Shown piece after piece: positions 49,601-57,110 of a stretch of 64,000 nucleotides of DNA. Numbering within the stretch: the first letter of the stretch is position 1; every line of letters begins with the position of its first letter. Location of the stretch: assembly GCF_000732945.1 (NCBI RefSeq), contig NZ_CP008944.1:496001-560000 (forward strand), given 5' to 3'. The position numbers and the translations under genes were made by a program. The notes under the pieces were generated by a model. That model ran no database searches and was not told where the DNA came from. It saw nothing but the letters and a program-made list of their open reading frames with translations. This DNA comes from Corynebacterium atypicum. GTDB taxonomy: Bacteria; Actinomycetota; Actinomycetes; Mycobacteriales; Mycobacteriaceae.

Positions 49601-50065
49601 CTGCGCTACGGCAATGTCTCGCGCCTGGCCGACCGGGAGTTCTTCTACGGCCTCGAAGAGGGCGAGGAGCGGGTTATTCAGATTCCGGATTCCTCGCGGC
49701 GCATGACCGTGCGGCTTGACGCGGTCGGCGAGCCGGACGCGAAAGGCATGCGCTCGGTGGTGTGCACCGTCAACGGGCAGGTGCGCCCGCTGCGGGTGCG
49801 CGACGAGTCGGTGGAGACGGCGACCTCCTCGGTGGAGAAGGCCGACCCGAACGCAGCCGGCCAGGTGCCCGCCCCGTTTGCTGGCGTGGTGACCGTCACC
49901 GTCGCGGAGGGCGACGACGTCGCAGAAGGCGACCAGGTGGCCGTCATCGAGGCGATGAAGATGGAGGCCTCGATTTCCGCTACGGTCACCGGCACCGTCA
50001 AACGCGTGGTGATCAAGCAGGCCACCAAGGTCGAAGGCGGCGACCTGATCGTCGAGATCGGCTAG
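46652..50065 (+). CDS. pyc: Pyruvate carboxylase
   Basis: Anaplerotic enzyme that carboxylates pyruvate to oxaloacetate. 1137 residues in the order biotin carboxylase ([21 protein letters not shown]-binding KAVAGGGGRGMRFV), carboxyltransferase (TDTTFRDAHQSLLATRVR; ALNDVSQMRPAID; VHVHTHDTAGG), then the C-terminal biotinyl domain with the lysine in IEAMKMEAS. The start is the GTG at 46652, with AGAAAGGA about 10 bases upstream, giving AKENPPSFKKILVANRG. The frame is intact throughout. Confidence 0.98.
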   Translation: MAKENPPSFKKILVANRGEIAVRAFRAAYEVGAQTVAVYPREDRNSFHRSFANEAVRIGDGDSPVKAYLNIDEIIRAAKKSGADAVYPGYGFLSENAAFARACADHGITFIGPPPEVLDLTGDKSAAVKAAKEAGLPILDDSPASDDVDQIVEYGKGREYPVFVKAVAGGGGRGMRFVPSEDQLPTLAAEASREAAAAFGSGEVYIERAVINPQHIEVQILGDATGDVIHLYERDCSLQRRHQKVVEIAPAQHLDPKLREQICADAVAFCRHIGYQGAGTVEFLVDEQGRHVFIEMNPRIQVEHTVTEEVTQVDLVKSQMQLAAGATLRDLGLAQDKIHTSGAALQCRITTEDPNNGFRPDTGTITSYRSPGGAGVRLDGAAQLGGEITPNFDSMLVKMTCRGPNFATAVARAQRALAEFDVSGVTTNIGFLRALLHEDDFQHHRISTSFISEHSWLLNAPPVDDEPSRILDYLAEVTVNHPHGKPFEAVNPVEKLPELDLEAPLRRGSRDKLLQLGPAEFARQLRESDQLGLTDTTFRDAHQSLLATRVRGEALIPAAEAVARMMPELFSVEAWGGATYDVAMRFLHEDPWVRLDDLRQAMPNVNIQMLLRGRNTVGYTPYPDSVCRAFVKEAADSGVDIFRIFDALNDVSQMRPAIDAVLETETTVAEVAMAYSGDLTDPNEKLYTLDYYLKLAEQIVETGAHILAIKDMAGLMRPAAARKLVKALRHEFDLPVHVHTHDTAGGSLATYLAAAEAGADAVDGASSPMSGTTSQPSLSAIVAAFANTWRDTGVGLKAVCDLEPYWEAVRNMYRPFEAGVPGPTGRVYHHEIPGGQLSNLRAQAVALGLGDRFELIENTYADVNELLGRPTKVTPSSKVVGDLALSLVGTGVTVAEFARDPQKYDIPDSVIAFLRGELGTPPGGWPEELREKALAGRKESPDHTVEIEPEDAEALASADRDTRRGTLNRLLFAKPAKEFAEHRLRYGNVSRLADREFFYGLEEGEERVIQIPDSSRRMTVRLDAVGEPDAKGMRSVVCTVNGQVRPLRVRDESVETATSSVEKADPNAAGQVPAPFAGVVTVTVAEGDDVAEGDQVAVIEAMKMEASISATVTGTVKRVVIKQATKVEGGDLIVEIG

Positions 50066-50118
50066 CCTGCCACCATGGGCCGCCTGCCGGGGTCACCGCG
50101 CCCCGTAGGCGCGCACCG

Positions 50119-50171
50119 CTGCGGGTTCCCGCAGGCGCGCCGGCGCCCGGCATGAAGCCGGAAGGCGCCGG
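50119..50171. terminator. Hairpins between convergent pyc and accBC
   Basis: CTGCGGG-TT-CCCGCAG at 50119-50134, and a second stem, CCGGCGCC...GGC paired with GCC...GGCGCCGG, at 50140-50171. Both are GC-rich and lack T tracts; they probably separate the convergent transcripts. Confidence 0.5.
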
Positions 50172-50182
50172 GGAAAGCGTGG

Positions 50183-51961
50183 TTATTTGATCTCGAGGAG
50201 CTGCTCGCCCTTGGAGACCCCGTCGCCGGGGCTAGCGCTCAACCCGCTGACCACGCCCGCCTTGTGGGCTTTGACCGGGTTTTCCATCTTCATTGCCTCG
50301 AGGACGAGCACCATTTGCCCCTCCTCGACCTCGTCGCCATCGGCAACCTCTACCTTGACCACGGTGCCCTGCATTGGGGCCAGCACCGCGTCGCCCGAGG
50401 CCGTGGCCGAGGAGCCGCCGGCGCGGCGCTTCTTGGTAGCCCGGCGGGGACTAAAACCGCCCAAAGCGAGCGTTTCTGGCAGCGCGATAACCACGCGCCG
50501 CCCGTTGACCTCCACCACGGCCGTGTGACGCGGGTTAGTCTCGCCGCCATCGGGCTCGTCGGTGGGGTCTGCGAACGGCTCCAACGGGTTCTGCCACTCG
50601 GACTCGATCCATCGGGTGGACACGCCAAAGCCGTCCTCATCGCCGATGAAATCTGGGTTGTTCACCACCAGGCGGTGGAACGGGAGCACGGTCGGGATGC
50701 CCTCGACCTGAAACTCGTCCAGGGCGCGCCGGGCGCGCTGCAGCGCTTCCGCGCGGTTCTCGCCGTAGACGACGAGCTTGGCCAGCATCGAATCGAACTG
50801 GCCCGAGATCACCGAGCCGTTGCCCACGCCAGAGTCCACGCGCACGCCCGGCCCGGCGGCCTCTCGATAGGAGGTGATCGTGCCCGGGGTGGGCAGGAAG
50901 TTGTTGCCCGGGTCCTCGCCATTGATGCGGAACTCGAAGGCGTGCCCGCGCGCAGTGAGATCGTGATCGAAGCGCAGGCGCTGCCCCTCGGCGATGCGGA
51001 ACTGTTCGCGTACCAGATCGATACCGCTGGTCAACTCCGTGACCGGGTGCTCGACCTGCAGGCGCGTGTTGACCTCCAAGAAGGAGACGAGGCCGTCGGC
51101 GCCCACCAGGTACTCCACCGTTCCGGCGCCCGTGTAGTCGGCCAGCGCGCAGATCCGTTTGGCCGAGGAATGGATCAGCTCGCGCTGCGCATCGCTTAAG
51201 AAGGGGGCTGGGGCTTCCTCGACGAGCTTCTGGTACCTGCGCTGCAGCGTGCAGTCGCGGGTGCCGCACACCACGACATTGCCAAAGGAGTCGGCCAGTA
51301 CCTGGGCCTCCACATGGCGGGCGCGGTCGAGGTAACGCTCGATGAAGCACTCACCGCGCCCAAAGGCGGCTTTGGCCTCGCGGGTGGCGGATTCGAAAAG
51401 CTCGGCCACCTCGTCGAGCGAGCGGGCGACCTTCATGCCGCGCCCGCCGCCACCGAAGGCGGCCTTGATGGCGATGGGTAATCCGTGCTCGCGGGCAAAG
51501 GCCTCGGCCTCCGCGGCGTTAGCCACCGGCTTCTGGGCGCCGGGCACCATCGGAGCGTCGGCCTTCTTCGCGATCTCGCGGGCGGTGACCTTATCGCCCA
51601 GGGCGGCGATGGCTGCGGGGCTAGGTCCGATCCAGGTCAGCCCGGCGTCGATGACAGCCTGGGCAAAGTCGGCGTTTTCAGAAAGGAAGCCGTAGCCCGG
51701 GTGTACGGCGTCCGCACGCGAGCGTTCGGCAACCTCGAGGATCTTCTCGGCGTCCAGGTACGTCTCCTGGGCGCTCGACCCGTTCAGCGAGAACGCTTCG
51801 TCGGCCATCTCGACGAAGGGGGCGGACGCGTCTGACTCGGCGTAGACGGCGACCGAGTAGAGGCCTGCATCGCGTGCGGCGCGAATGACGCGCACGGCGA
51901 TTTCCCCGCGGTTGGCTACGAGGACCTTAGTGATCCTCCTGGCAGGTGCAGTCTGTGCCAT
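50183..51961 (-). CDS. accBC: Acyl-CoA carboxylase alpha subunit (biotin carboxylase + carrier)
   Basis: 592 residues: ATP-grasp biotin carboxylase ([48 protein letters not shown]) followed by a biotin carrier domain whose lysine is in [13 protein letters not shown]. This shared alpha subunit serves all actinobacterial acyl-CoA carboxylases, combining with AccD beta subunits and AccE for malonyl-CoA and mycolate precursors. GGAAAG lies upstream of the ATG. An inverted repeat sits in the promoter region. Confidence 0.96.
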   Translation of the reverse strand: MAQTAPARRITKVLVANRGEIAVRVIRAARDAGLYSVAVYAESDASAPFVEMADEAFSLNGSSAQETYLDAEKILEVAERSRADAVHPGYGFLSENADFAQAVIDAGLTWIGPSPAAIAALGDKVTAREIAKKADAPMVPGAQKPVANAAEAEAFAREHGLPIAIKAAFGGGGRGMKVARSLDEVAELFESATREAKAAFGRGECFIERYLDRARHVEAQVLADSFGNVVVCGTRDCTLQRRYQKLVEEAPAPFLSDAQRELIHSSAKRICALADYTGAGTVEYLVGADGLVSFLEVNTRLQVEHPVTELTSGIDLVREQFRIAEGQRLRFDHDLTARGHAFEFRINGEDPGNNFLPTPGTITSYREAAGPGVRVDSGVGNGSVISGQFDSMLAKLVVYGENRAEALQRARRALDEFQVEGIPTVLPFHRLVVNNPDFIGDEDGFGVSTRWIESEWQNPLEPFADPTDEPDGGETNPRHTAVVEVNGRRVVIALPETLALGGFSPRRATKKRRAGGSSATASGDAVLAPMQGTVVKVEVADGDEVEEGQMVLVLEAMKMENPVKAHKAGVVSGLSASPGDGVSKGEQLLEIK

Positions 51962-51995
51962 ACTCCCGGCTTTCCTTTACTCGAACATAAAAAAT

Positions 51996-52016
51996 GCGGT
52001 ACCGACCCGGTGCCGT
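51996..52016 (-). promoter_or_regulatory. Inverted repeat upstream of accBC
   Basis: GCGGTACCG (51996-52004) and CGGTGCCGT (52008-52016) pair at 7 of 9 positions, 35-55 nt before the accBC start. In C. glutamicum the TetR-type FasR controls acyl-CoA carboxylase genes; I cannot say from memory whether this matches its operator. Confidence 0.4.
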
Positions 52017-52168
52017 CACTGCGCGTAAGTCTATGGCACACACCGGGGTCCAAACGAATCCCTCAGGATAGCAGATAGTTCCAGGTTAACCGCGCGCGAG
52101 AACCGCGCCGCGGGCGCGCCACCAGAGGGGTATACGCGGAGACGGCGGGAAGCTATCGCTTTTTGGAT

Positions 52169-53047
52169 TTAGGGAGTTTCGCCGGTGGCAATCGGCATGC
52201 GCACCATGTTGCCCCACTCGGACCACGAGCCATCGTAGTTGCGCACGTCGCGGAAGCCGAGGATGTACTTGAGCACGAACCAGGAGTGCGCAGAGCGGTC
52301 CCCAAGCTGGCAGTACGTGATGGTGGGGGCCTTGGGGTCCAGGTTGGAGTAGGCCTCTTGGATTTCCGCGAACGGGCGGAAGCGGTTATTAAAGTGCACG
52401 GCGTTGCGCCAGTACGCGTGCAGCGCGCCGGGGATGTGCCCGGCGCGCTCGACCGACTTCGGCGAATAAGCCTTCTCTGCGGTGCCGGCGTAATCGTCCA
52501 GGTCGCGTACGTCCACCAGCGTGATCTCCGCGCGCCCGTCGGCGGCGTCGAGGACCTCGTCGACGAAGGCCCGCTCGGTGGCGTCGTTGCGCTCCACCAC
52601 CGGGTAGTCGGTCTCCGGGTATTCGGGCACAGCGAACGAGGTGTCGCGTTCCTCGGCCATCCAGGCGTCCCGGCCGCCGTCCAGGATGCGGACGTCCTCG
52701 TGGCCGAAGAGCTTGAACACCCACATGGTGTAGGCCGCCCACCAGTTGCACTTATCGCCGTAGATCACCACGGTGTCCTCGCGGGCAATGCCCTTGGCGC
52801 GCATCAGGGCCGCAAATGCCTCGCCGTCGATGAAGTCCCGGGTGACGGGATCGTTGAGGTCGCGCTGCCAGTCGATGCGCACCGCACCGGGGATGTGCCC
52901 GATGTCGTAGAGCAGAGCGTCTTCATCGGACTCGACCACGCGCAGACCGGACGTGCCCAGCCGCGCAGAGAGCCACGCCGCGGAGACGAACGCCTCCGGG
53001 TGGGCAAAGTCTTTAAACGGCGGGTACGGGTCAAAAGGCACGGGCAC
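52169..53047 (-). CDS. thtR: Thiosulfate sulfurtransferase (rhodanese)
   Basis: 292 residues, tandem rhodanese domains. The N-terminal copy is inactive-type; the C-terminal copy has the catalytic Cys246 in ITYCQLGDRSAHSW. Transfers sulfane sulfur from thiosulfate to cyanide or another thiol in vitro; its cell role is probably sulfur trafficking. GTG start with AAAGG upstream. It lies upstream of accBC in the map but has its own promoter region with several inverted repeats. Confidence 0.9.
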   Translation of the reverse strand: MPVPFDPYPPFKDFAHPEAFVSAAWLSARLGTSGLRVVESDEDALLYDIGHIPGAVRIDWQRDLNDPVTRDFIDGEAFAALMRAKGIAREDTVVIYGDKCNWWAAYTMWVFKLFGHEDVRILDGGRDAWMAEERDTSFAVPEYPETDYPVVERNDATERAFVDEVLDAADGRAEITLVDVRDLDDYAGTAEKAYSPKSVERAGHIPGALHAYWRNAVHFNNRFRPFAEIQEAYSNLDPKAPTITYCQLGDRSAHSWFVLKYILGFRDVRNYDGSWSEWGNMVRMPIATGETP

Positions 53048-53153
53048 GGTAAATACCTTTCTTAATACAAAACGAGCCGAGGGCGTCCGAGGTCAAAGAT
53101 CAGACGTCCGGATTAAATACTATGATATTCCTTGCGACTAACCACGATACCTG

Positions 53154-53185
53154 CAGGGTTAAACCCAACGTCACCCTAAACCCTG
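53154..53185. promoter_or_regulatory. Inverted repeat in the thtR/DUF3151 intergenic region
   Basis: CAGGGTT (53154-53160) and AACCCTG (53179-53185) are perfect inverted arms 18 nt apart. GGGTTAAACCC is a nested dyad at the left arm. The 211-nt gap otherwise holds the thtR promoter (AT-rich around 53113-53130) and nothing else obvious. Confidence 0.35.
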
Positions 53186-53258
53186 TAAAGTGACATAGCT
53201 CTCCGCTGCGGGCTCAGTGCAGGTGCCGTCTCGTGGCCGGCCTGCCCGCCCGCCGCCG

Positions 53259-53774
53259 CTAAAGAAGCTCCTCCACGGCCTCTGGCGAGGCGTCAGCAAG
53301 CATCTTCCGGCACCGCTCGTACTCCGTGCTCTCACCGATGAGCTCAGCCGCGCGCGCCAGAGCCGCAATCGCCCGCAACACGCCGCGATTCGCCTCGTGC
53401 TCGTAGGGGACCGGCCCCCAGCCCTTCCAGCCATTGGCCCGCAGCAAATCCAGGCTGCGGTGGTAGCCGGTGCGGGCAAACGCGTAGGCAACCAGGCGAG
53501 GGTCGCTAATCGAATCGAGCTCCTGCTCTTCCACCTGAACCTCCTGGGCGCTCGGGCGAGCGTGGTGGCGCCCGGACGAGGCGCCGGCCTCCTGGCGGGC
53601 GTTTTCCTGCGCCTTCTCGGCGTGCTCGAGGGCTACCTCAGTGCGCCGGGCCCAGACCAGCGGCGACTCCGGGTGCACGATGGCCGTCTCGACTGCCAGG
53701 ATGTCTTGGGCGTGATGTGCGGGATCATCCGGCAAGTAGATGGGCTTGGGCGCGAGTAAATCCTTCTTTTCCAT
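53259..53774 (-). CDS. DUF3151 family protein
   Basis: 171 residues beginning MEKKDLLAPKPIYLPDDPA, the conserved opening of DUF3151. The C-terminal half is helical (AYAFARTGYHRSLDLLRANGWKG; RGVLRAIAALARAAELIGE). Between them lies a Glu/Gln-rich stretch. Function is unknown and it is conserved across Corynebacteriales. The ATG at 53774 is 7 nt downstream of TAGCCT on the minus strand: a likely leaderless start. An upstream open frame to 53858 is not expected to be coding. Confidence 0.85.
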   Translation of the reverse strand: MEKKDLLAPKPIYLPDDPAHHAQDILAVETAIVHPESPLVWARRTEVALEHAEKAQENARQEAGASSGRHHARPSAQEVQVEEQELDSISDPRLVAYAFARTGYHRSLDLLRANGWKGWGPVPYEHEANRGVLRAIAALARAAELIGESTEYERCRKMLADASPEAVEELL

Positions 53775-54000
53775 GGCGTCTAGGCTAGTGCCACGGGTGC
53801 CAGCCGGTGCGCTCGCCGCGCGCTGGAGGTGGGCCCTGGGCAAATATTCAGCCTGCATGCAGGCTGAGTTACTTCCAAGGTGAGGAGCAGATTTCCGGCC
53901 TGTGCCGCCAATCTTTACACTGAAGCGAGTGCCTTGGGTGAGGAGCCTACGTACAGGCGCTTGACGGGTACCAGGGAGAGGACTTGCGGGTATTTAAGTT

Positions 54001-56157
54001 ATGAGCACCGGGGTAAGCGGCAGAGTTCACGGGGGCTTGAGTACCGTGAAATACCGTTACGATCTCGACGGCCTGCGCGGCATCGCCATCGCCTTCGTGG
54101 TTTTGTTCCACGTCTTTGTGGGGCGGGTCTCCGGCGGCGTCGACGTCTTTTTGCTGCTCTCCGGCTACTTTTTCCTCGGCTCGCAGCTGCGCTACGCCGA
54201 GCGCCAGGATGCCTCGCTGAACCTGTGGTGGCCACTGTGGCGCACCATCCGCAGGCTGGTTCCGCTGCTGGTCACCGTACTCACCGCCACGGTGCTCGCC
54301 GTCGTCTTCTTCGTGCCGGAGCTGCGCCAACTCGACTTAGGCCGCCAGCTCATCGCCAGCCTTTTCTACTACCAGAACTGGGAACTGGCCGCCCAAGGCG
54401 CCGAATACGGGGCCGCCTCCGGTGAAGTCAGCCCGCTGCAGCACATCTGGTCCATGTCGGTCCAGGGGCAGTTCTACCTCTTCGCCGTAGTGCTGGGTTG
54501 GGCCATCGCCTGGATCCTGCGCCGTCAACGCCGCGCGCGCAAGACCTCGATCACACCGGCCGCGCGCATCGCCGGGCCCATCCTGATCGCCGCCACCGCC
54601 GCGTCCTTCGCCTACGCGGTCTTTCTACACCAGGCCTACCAGCCGCTGAATTACTACTCCACGTTCTCCCGTATGTGGGAGCTCACCCTGGGCGCGGTGC
54701 TGGTCCTCTACGCCGGCCGGCTGAAACTCAGCCGCTGGGCGCGCGAGGCGTTTACCGGCCTCGGGCTGGCCATGGTGGTCACCACCGGCATATTTTTCGA
54801 CGGCGCAGACCTCTTCCCCGGCCCCTGGGCGCTCTACCCTCTGGGCGGAGCGGCCCTGGTGATCCTCGGCGATGGGAAAATCGCCGGCGTGCTCGCCTCC
54901 CGGTTCTTCCGGTGGCTCGGCTCCATCGCCTACGCGCTCTATCTATGGCACTGGCCCATCCTCATCCTCGCAACGGTGTACCTGGGGCTCACCCGGCCGC
55001 CCGTGTGGCTAGGCCTGGCGGTCATCGCCGTGTCGGTGGCGCTTGCTGACGCAAGCCACCGCTTCATCGAAGCCCCCTTACGCCAACACGCCAAGCGCCC
55101 CAGCCGGATGGAAAACCGCGTCGTCGACGCCATCAAGGCCGTCCACGTGGAGTACACCGCGCTGCTGCGCGCGGCGGGCGGGGCCACCGTGGCCCTGATC
55201 GCTGCGGGGCTGCTGAGCGCGCCCGCCAGCTGGCATGCGAGCGTGGAAAACCTCGAGGCCTCCAGCCTCAACCCGGTCGAATACCCCGGGGCCCGGGTAC
55301 TGACCGGGGCCACAGCGCCCGACGGCGTGAAGTGGCAGCCGGACCCCTACGTGCTGGCCGATACGGTCTCGCCGGCCTGGTCCGCTGGGTGCATGAACGT
55401 CTTCGGCGACCCCCCCGGCGAGCTCGCGCCCGACTGGTACACGGGCGAAGACGCCGACCACTGCGTGTTTGGCGATCCGGCCGCCGAGGTCACCGTCTTC
55501 CTCGTCGGCGGCTCGCACGCCGAGCAGTGGATGGCGCCGCTCGACGTCTTGGGTAAGGAATACGGCTTTCGGGTCATCCCCTATGTGCGCCAGTCCTGCC
55601 CGGCCTTCGTGCGCGAGCTCGACGACGTCTTCGACGAGGAGTGCATCGAGTTCAACCAGTCCATGGTCGAGCGCATCAAGCGCGACCGCCCCGACCTGGT
55701 GATCTCTAACTCCACGCGGCCGCTGCTGGAAAAAGAGCGCTTTATCGACGAGGTTCCGCGTTCCTACCTGACGTTCTGGGAGTTCCTCGCCCGGGAGAAC
55801 ATCCCGTTCCTCGGGCTGCGCGACAACCCCTGGTTCTTGCGCGAGCAGGGCTTCCCCGACATGGTCTCGCAGTGCCTGGAAAAGGGCCACGACTACCACG
55901 AGTGCGGCCGGCCCAAGGACCTCATCTACGCCTCCGAGGACCCGGCGGCGGAGTACCTCGACGACGTGCCACAGATGCGGGCGGTGGACACCTCGAAGTG
56001 GTTCTGCCCGGACGATTTCTGTGGGGCGGTGATGGGCAATATCTACATGTGGCGCGACGGTAACCACATGTCGGATGACTTCGCCCTGTCGCTTACAGAC
56101 CTCCTCTGGCACCAGCTGCGCTACGTGCTGCCGCGCGCCGCCGGTGGCCGGCTCTAG
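54001..56157 (+). CDS. Acyltransferase family 3 / SGNH-like envelope acyltransferase
   Basis: 718 residues. The N-terminal half is an OafA/YrhL-type membrane acyltransferase with ~10 segments: YRYDLDGLRGIAIAFVVLFHVF (the conserved Arg and His) and VDVFLLLSGYFFLGS. The C-terminal ~300 residues form an extracellular SGNH-like domain with the nucleophile in LVGGSHAEQWM and the Asp-His pair in WRDGNHMSDDF; block I reads GGSH rather than the common GDSH. Such fusions O-acetylate cell-wall or surface glycans. The start is uncertain: an in-frame GTG at 54049 (MKYRYDLDG) also gives a typical N-terminus. Confidence 0.88.
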   Translation: MSTGVSGRVHGGLSTVKYRYDLDGLRGIAIAFVVLFHVFVGRVSGGVDVFLLLSGYFFLGSQLRYAERQDASLNLWWPLWRTIRRLVPLLVTVLTATVLAVVFFVPELRQLDLGRQLIASLFYYQNWELAAQGAEYGAASGEVSPLQHIWSMSVQGQFYLFAVVLGWAIAWILRRQRRARKTSITPAARIAGPILIAATAASFAYAVFLHQAYQPLNYYSTFSRMWELTLGAVLVLYAGRLKLSRWAREAFTGLGLAMVVTTGIFFDGADLFPGPWALYPLGGAALVILGDGKIAGVLASRFFRWLGSIAYALYLWHWPILILATVYLGLTRPPVWLGLAVIAVSVALADASHRFIEAPLRQHAKRPSRMENRVVDAIKAVHVEYTALLRAAGGATVALIAAGLLSAPASWHASVENLEASSLNPVEYPGARVLTGATAPDGVKWQPDPYVLADTVSPAWSAGCMNVFGDPPGELAPDWYTGEDADHCVFGDPAAEVTVFLVGGSHAEQWMAPLDVLGKEYGFRVIPYVRQSCPAFVRELDDVFDEECIEFNQSMVERIKRDRPDLVISNSTRPLLEKERFIDEVPRSYLTFWEFLARENIPFLGLRDNPWFLREQGFPDMVSQCLEKGHDYHECGRPKDLIYASEDPAAEYLDDVPQMRAVDTSKWFCPDDFCGAVMGNIYMWRDGNHMSDDFALSLTDLLWHQLRYVLPRAAGGRL

Positions 56158-56182
56158 CCCGCCCGGCCTTCCCGGCCGCGAG

Positions 56183-56827
56183 TTACCACCAGCTGGATAC
56201 CGGGTACCCGAACGAGTTGACGGCCCGGCGCACCAGCGGCAGGCTCAGCCCGATCACCGAAGACGGATCCCCCTCGATGCTCTCGATAAACCACCCGCCG
56301 AGGGCCTCGAGGGTAAAGGCACCCGCGCACTCGAGCGGCTCCCCGGTGGCCGCGTAGGCTTCGATATCCGCCGGCTCGGCGTCGGCGAAGTGCACTGTGG
56401 TGGCAACCGTCTCGGCGTAGCGTTCGCCGCCCGGCCCAATCAGGCAGTGCCCGGTCAGCAGCTCGCCGGCCGTGCCGGCCTGGGCGCGCCAGCGCGAGAT
56501 GGTGCGCTCGACGGTGTGCGGTTTGCCCATCAGTTCGCCTGCGACCAAGAGCATCGAATCGCAGCCGATCACGATGGCCGCCTGAGGCTCGCGGATGCGC
56601 TCGCGCACGGCCTCTGCCTTAGCGGTCGCCAGCGCGCGCACCACCTCGGGTGGTGGGGCGCCGTGAAGCCGGGCGCGAATCGCCTCTTCGTCGACGTCAG
56701 CGGGCACTAGCTCCGGGTGCCAGCCGCCAGCGCGCAACAGCTGGGCGCGCGACGGCGAGCGGGAGGCCAGCACGATGCGCGGCACCACCTGTACGCCGGC
56801 CCCGGCGCCGGCCTCGCCTCCACTCAC
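56183..56827 (-). CDS. maf: Maf-family nucleotide pyrophosphatase
   Basis: 214 residues. Family landmarks are the opening IVLASRSPSRAQLL (SxSPxR), VPADVDEEAIR and the catalytic Asp in VIGCDSMLLVAGELMGKPH. Maf proteins hydrolyse non-canonical or canonical nucleoside triphosphates and are linked to septum control. The start overlaps the accE stop by 4 nt (GTGA), so the order is accD-accE-maf as one operon. In-frame GTG codons at about 56788 and 56785 would shorten the Gly/Ala N-terminus. Confidence 0.9.
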   Translation of the reverse strand: MSGGEAGAGAGVQVVPRIVLASRSPSRAQLLRAGGWHPELVPADVDEEAIRARLHGAPPPEVVRALATAKAEAVRERIREPQAAIVIGCDSMLLVAGELMGKPHTVERTISRWRAQAGTAGELLTGHCLIGPGGERYAETVATTVHFADAEPADIEAYAATGEPLECAGAFTLEALGGWFIESIEGDPSSVIGLSLPLVRRAVNSFGYPVSSWW

Positions 56828-57072
56828 CGGTAGACCACCGTGTTGAACGCGCCCGGGTTGAACCCGGCCGCGGGATCGCAGGCGGCCGAGCCCGCCCAGG
56901 CGCCGCGCCGCGGCAACGCGCCCCAGCGGTTGCGCTCGCGCACCTGCGGGCCAGAAGAGCGGGATTGGAGATCGCGCAGCAGCTGTTCCAGGGCCTGGAC
57001 CTCATCGCTATCCGGGTTGCCGGCAAGCACCTTAAAAAGCCGCTGTTCCTCCGGCGCTTTAGGCTGTGCCAC
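56824..57072 (-). CDS. accE: Acyl-CoA carboxylase epsilon subunit
   Basis: 82-residue small subunit that stabilises the AccA-AccD complex in actinobacteria. It has the typical N-terminal helix EEQRLFKVLAGNPDSDEVQALEQLL and a tail ending GFNPGAFNTVVYR. The GTG at 57072 is 7 nt after GGAGG and is preferred over a TTG at 57078, which lies too close. It sits between accD (38 nt upstream) and maf (4-nt overlap). Confidence 0.85.
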   Translation of the reverse strand: MAQPKAPEEQRLFKVLAGNPDSDEVQALEQLLRDLQSRSSGPQVRERNRWGALPRRGAWAGSAACDPAAGFNPGAFNTVVYR

Positions 57073-57110
57073 GCGCAATCCTCCTTGAAAACTTGAACAA
57101 TAAACCCAGG

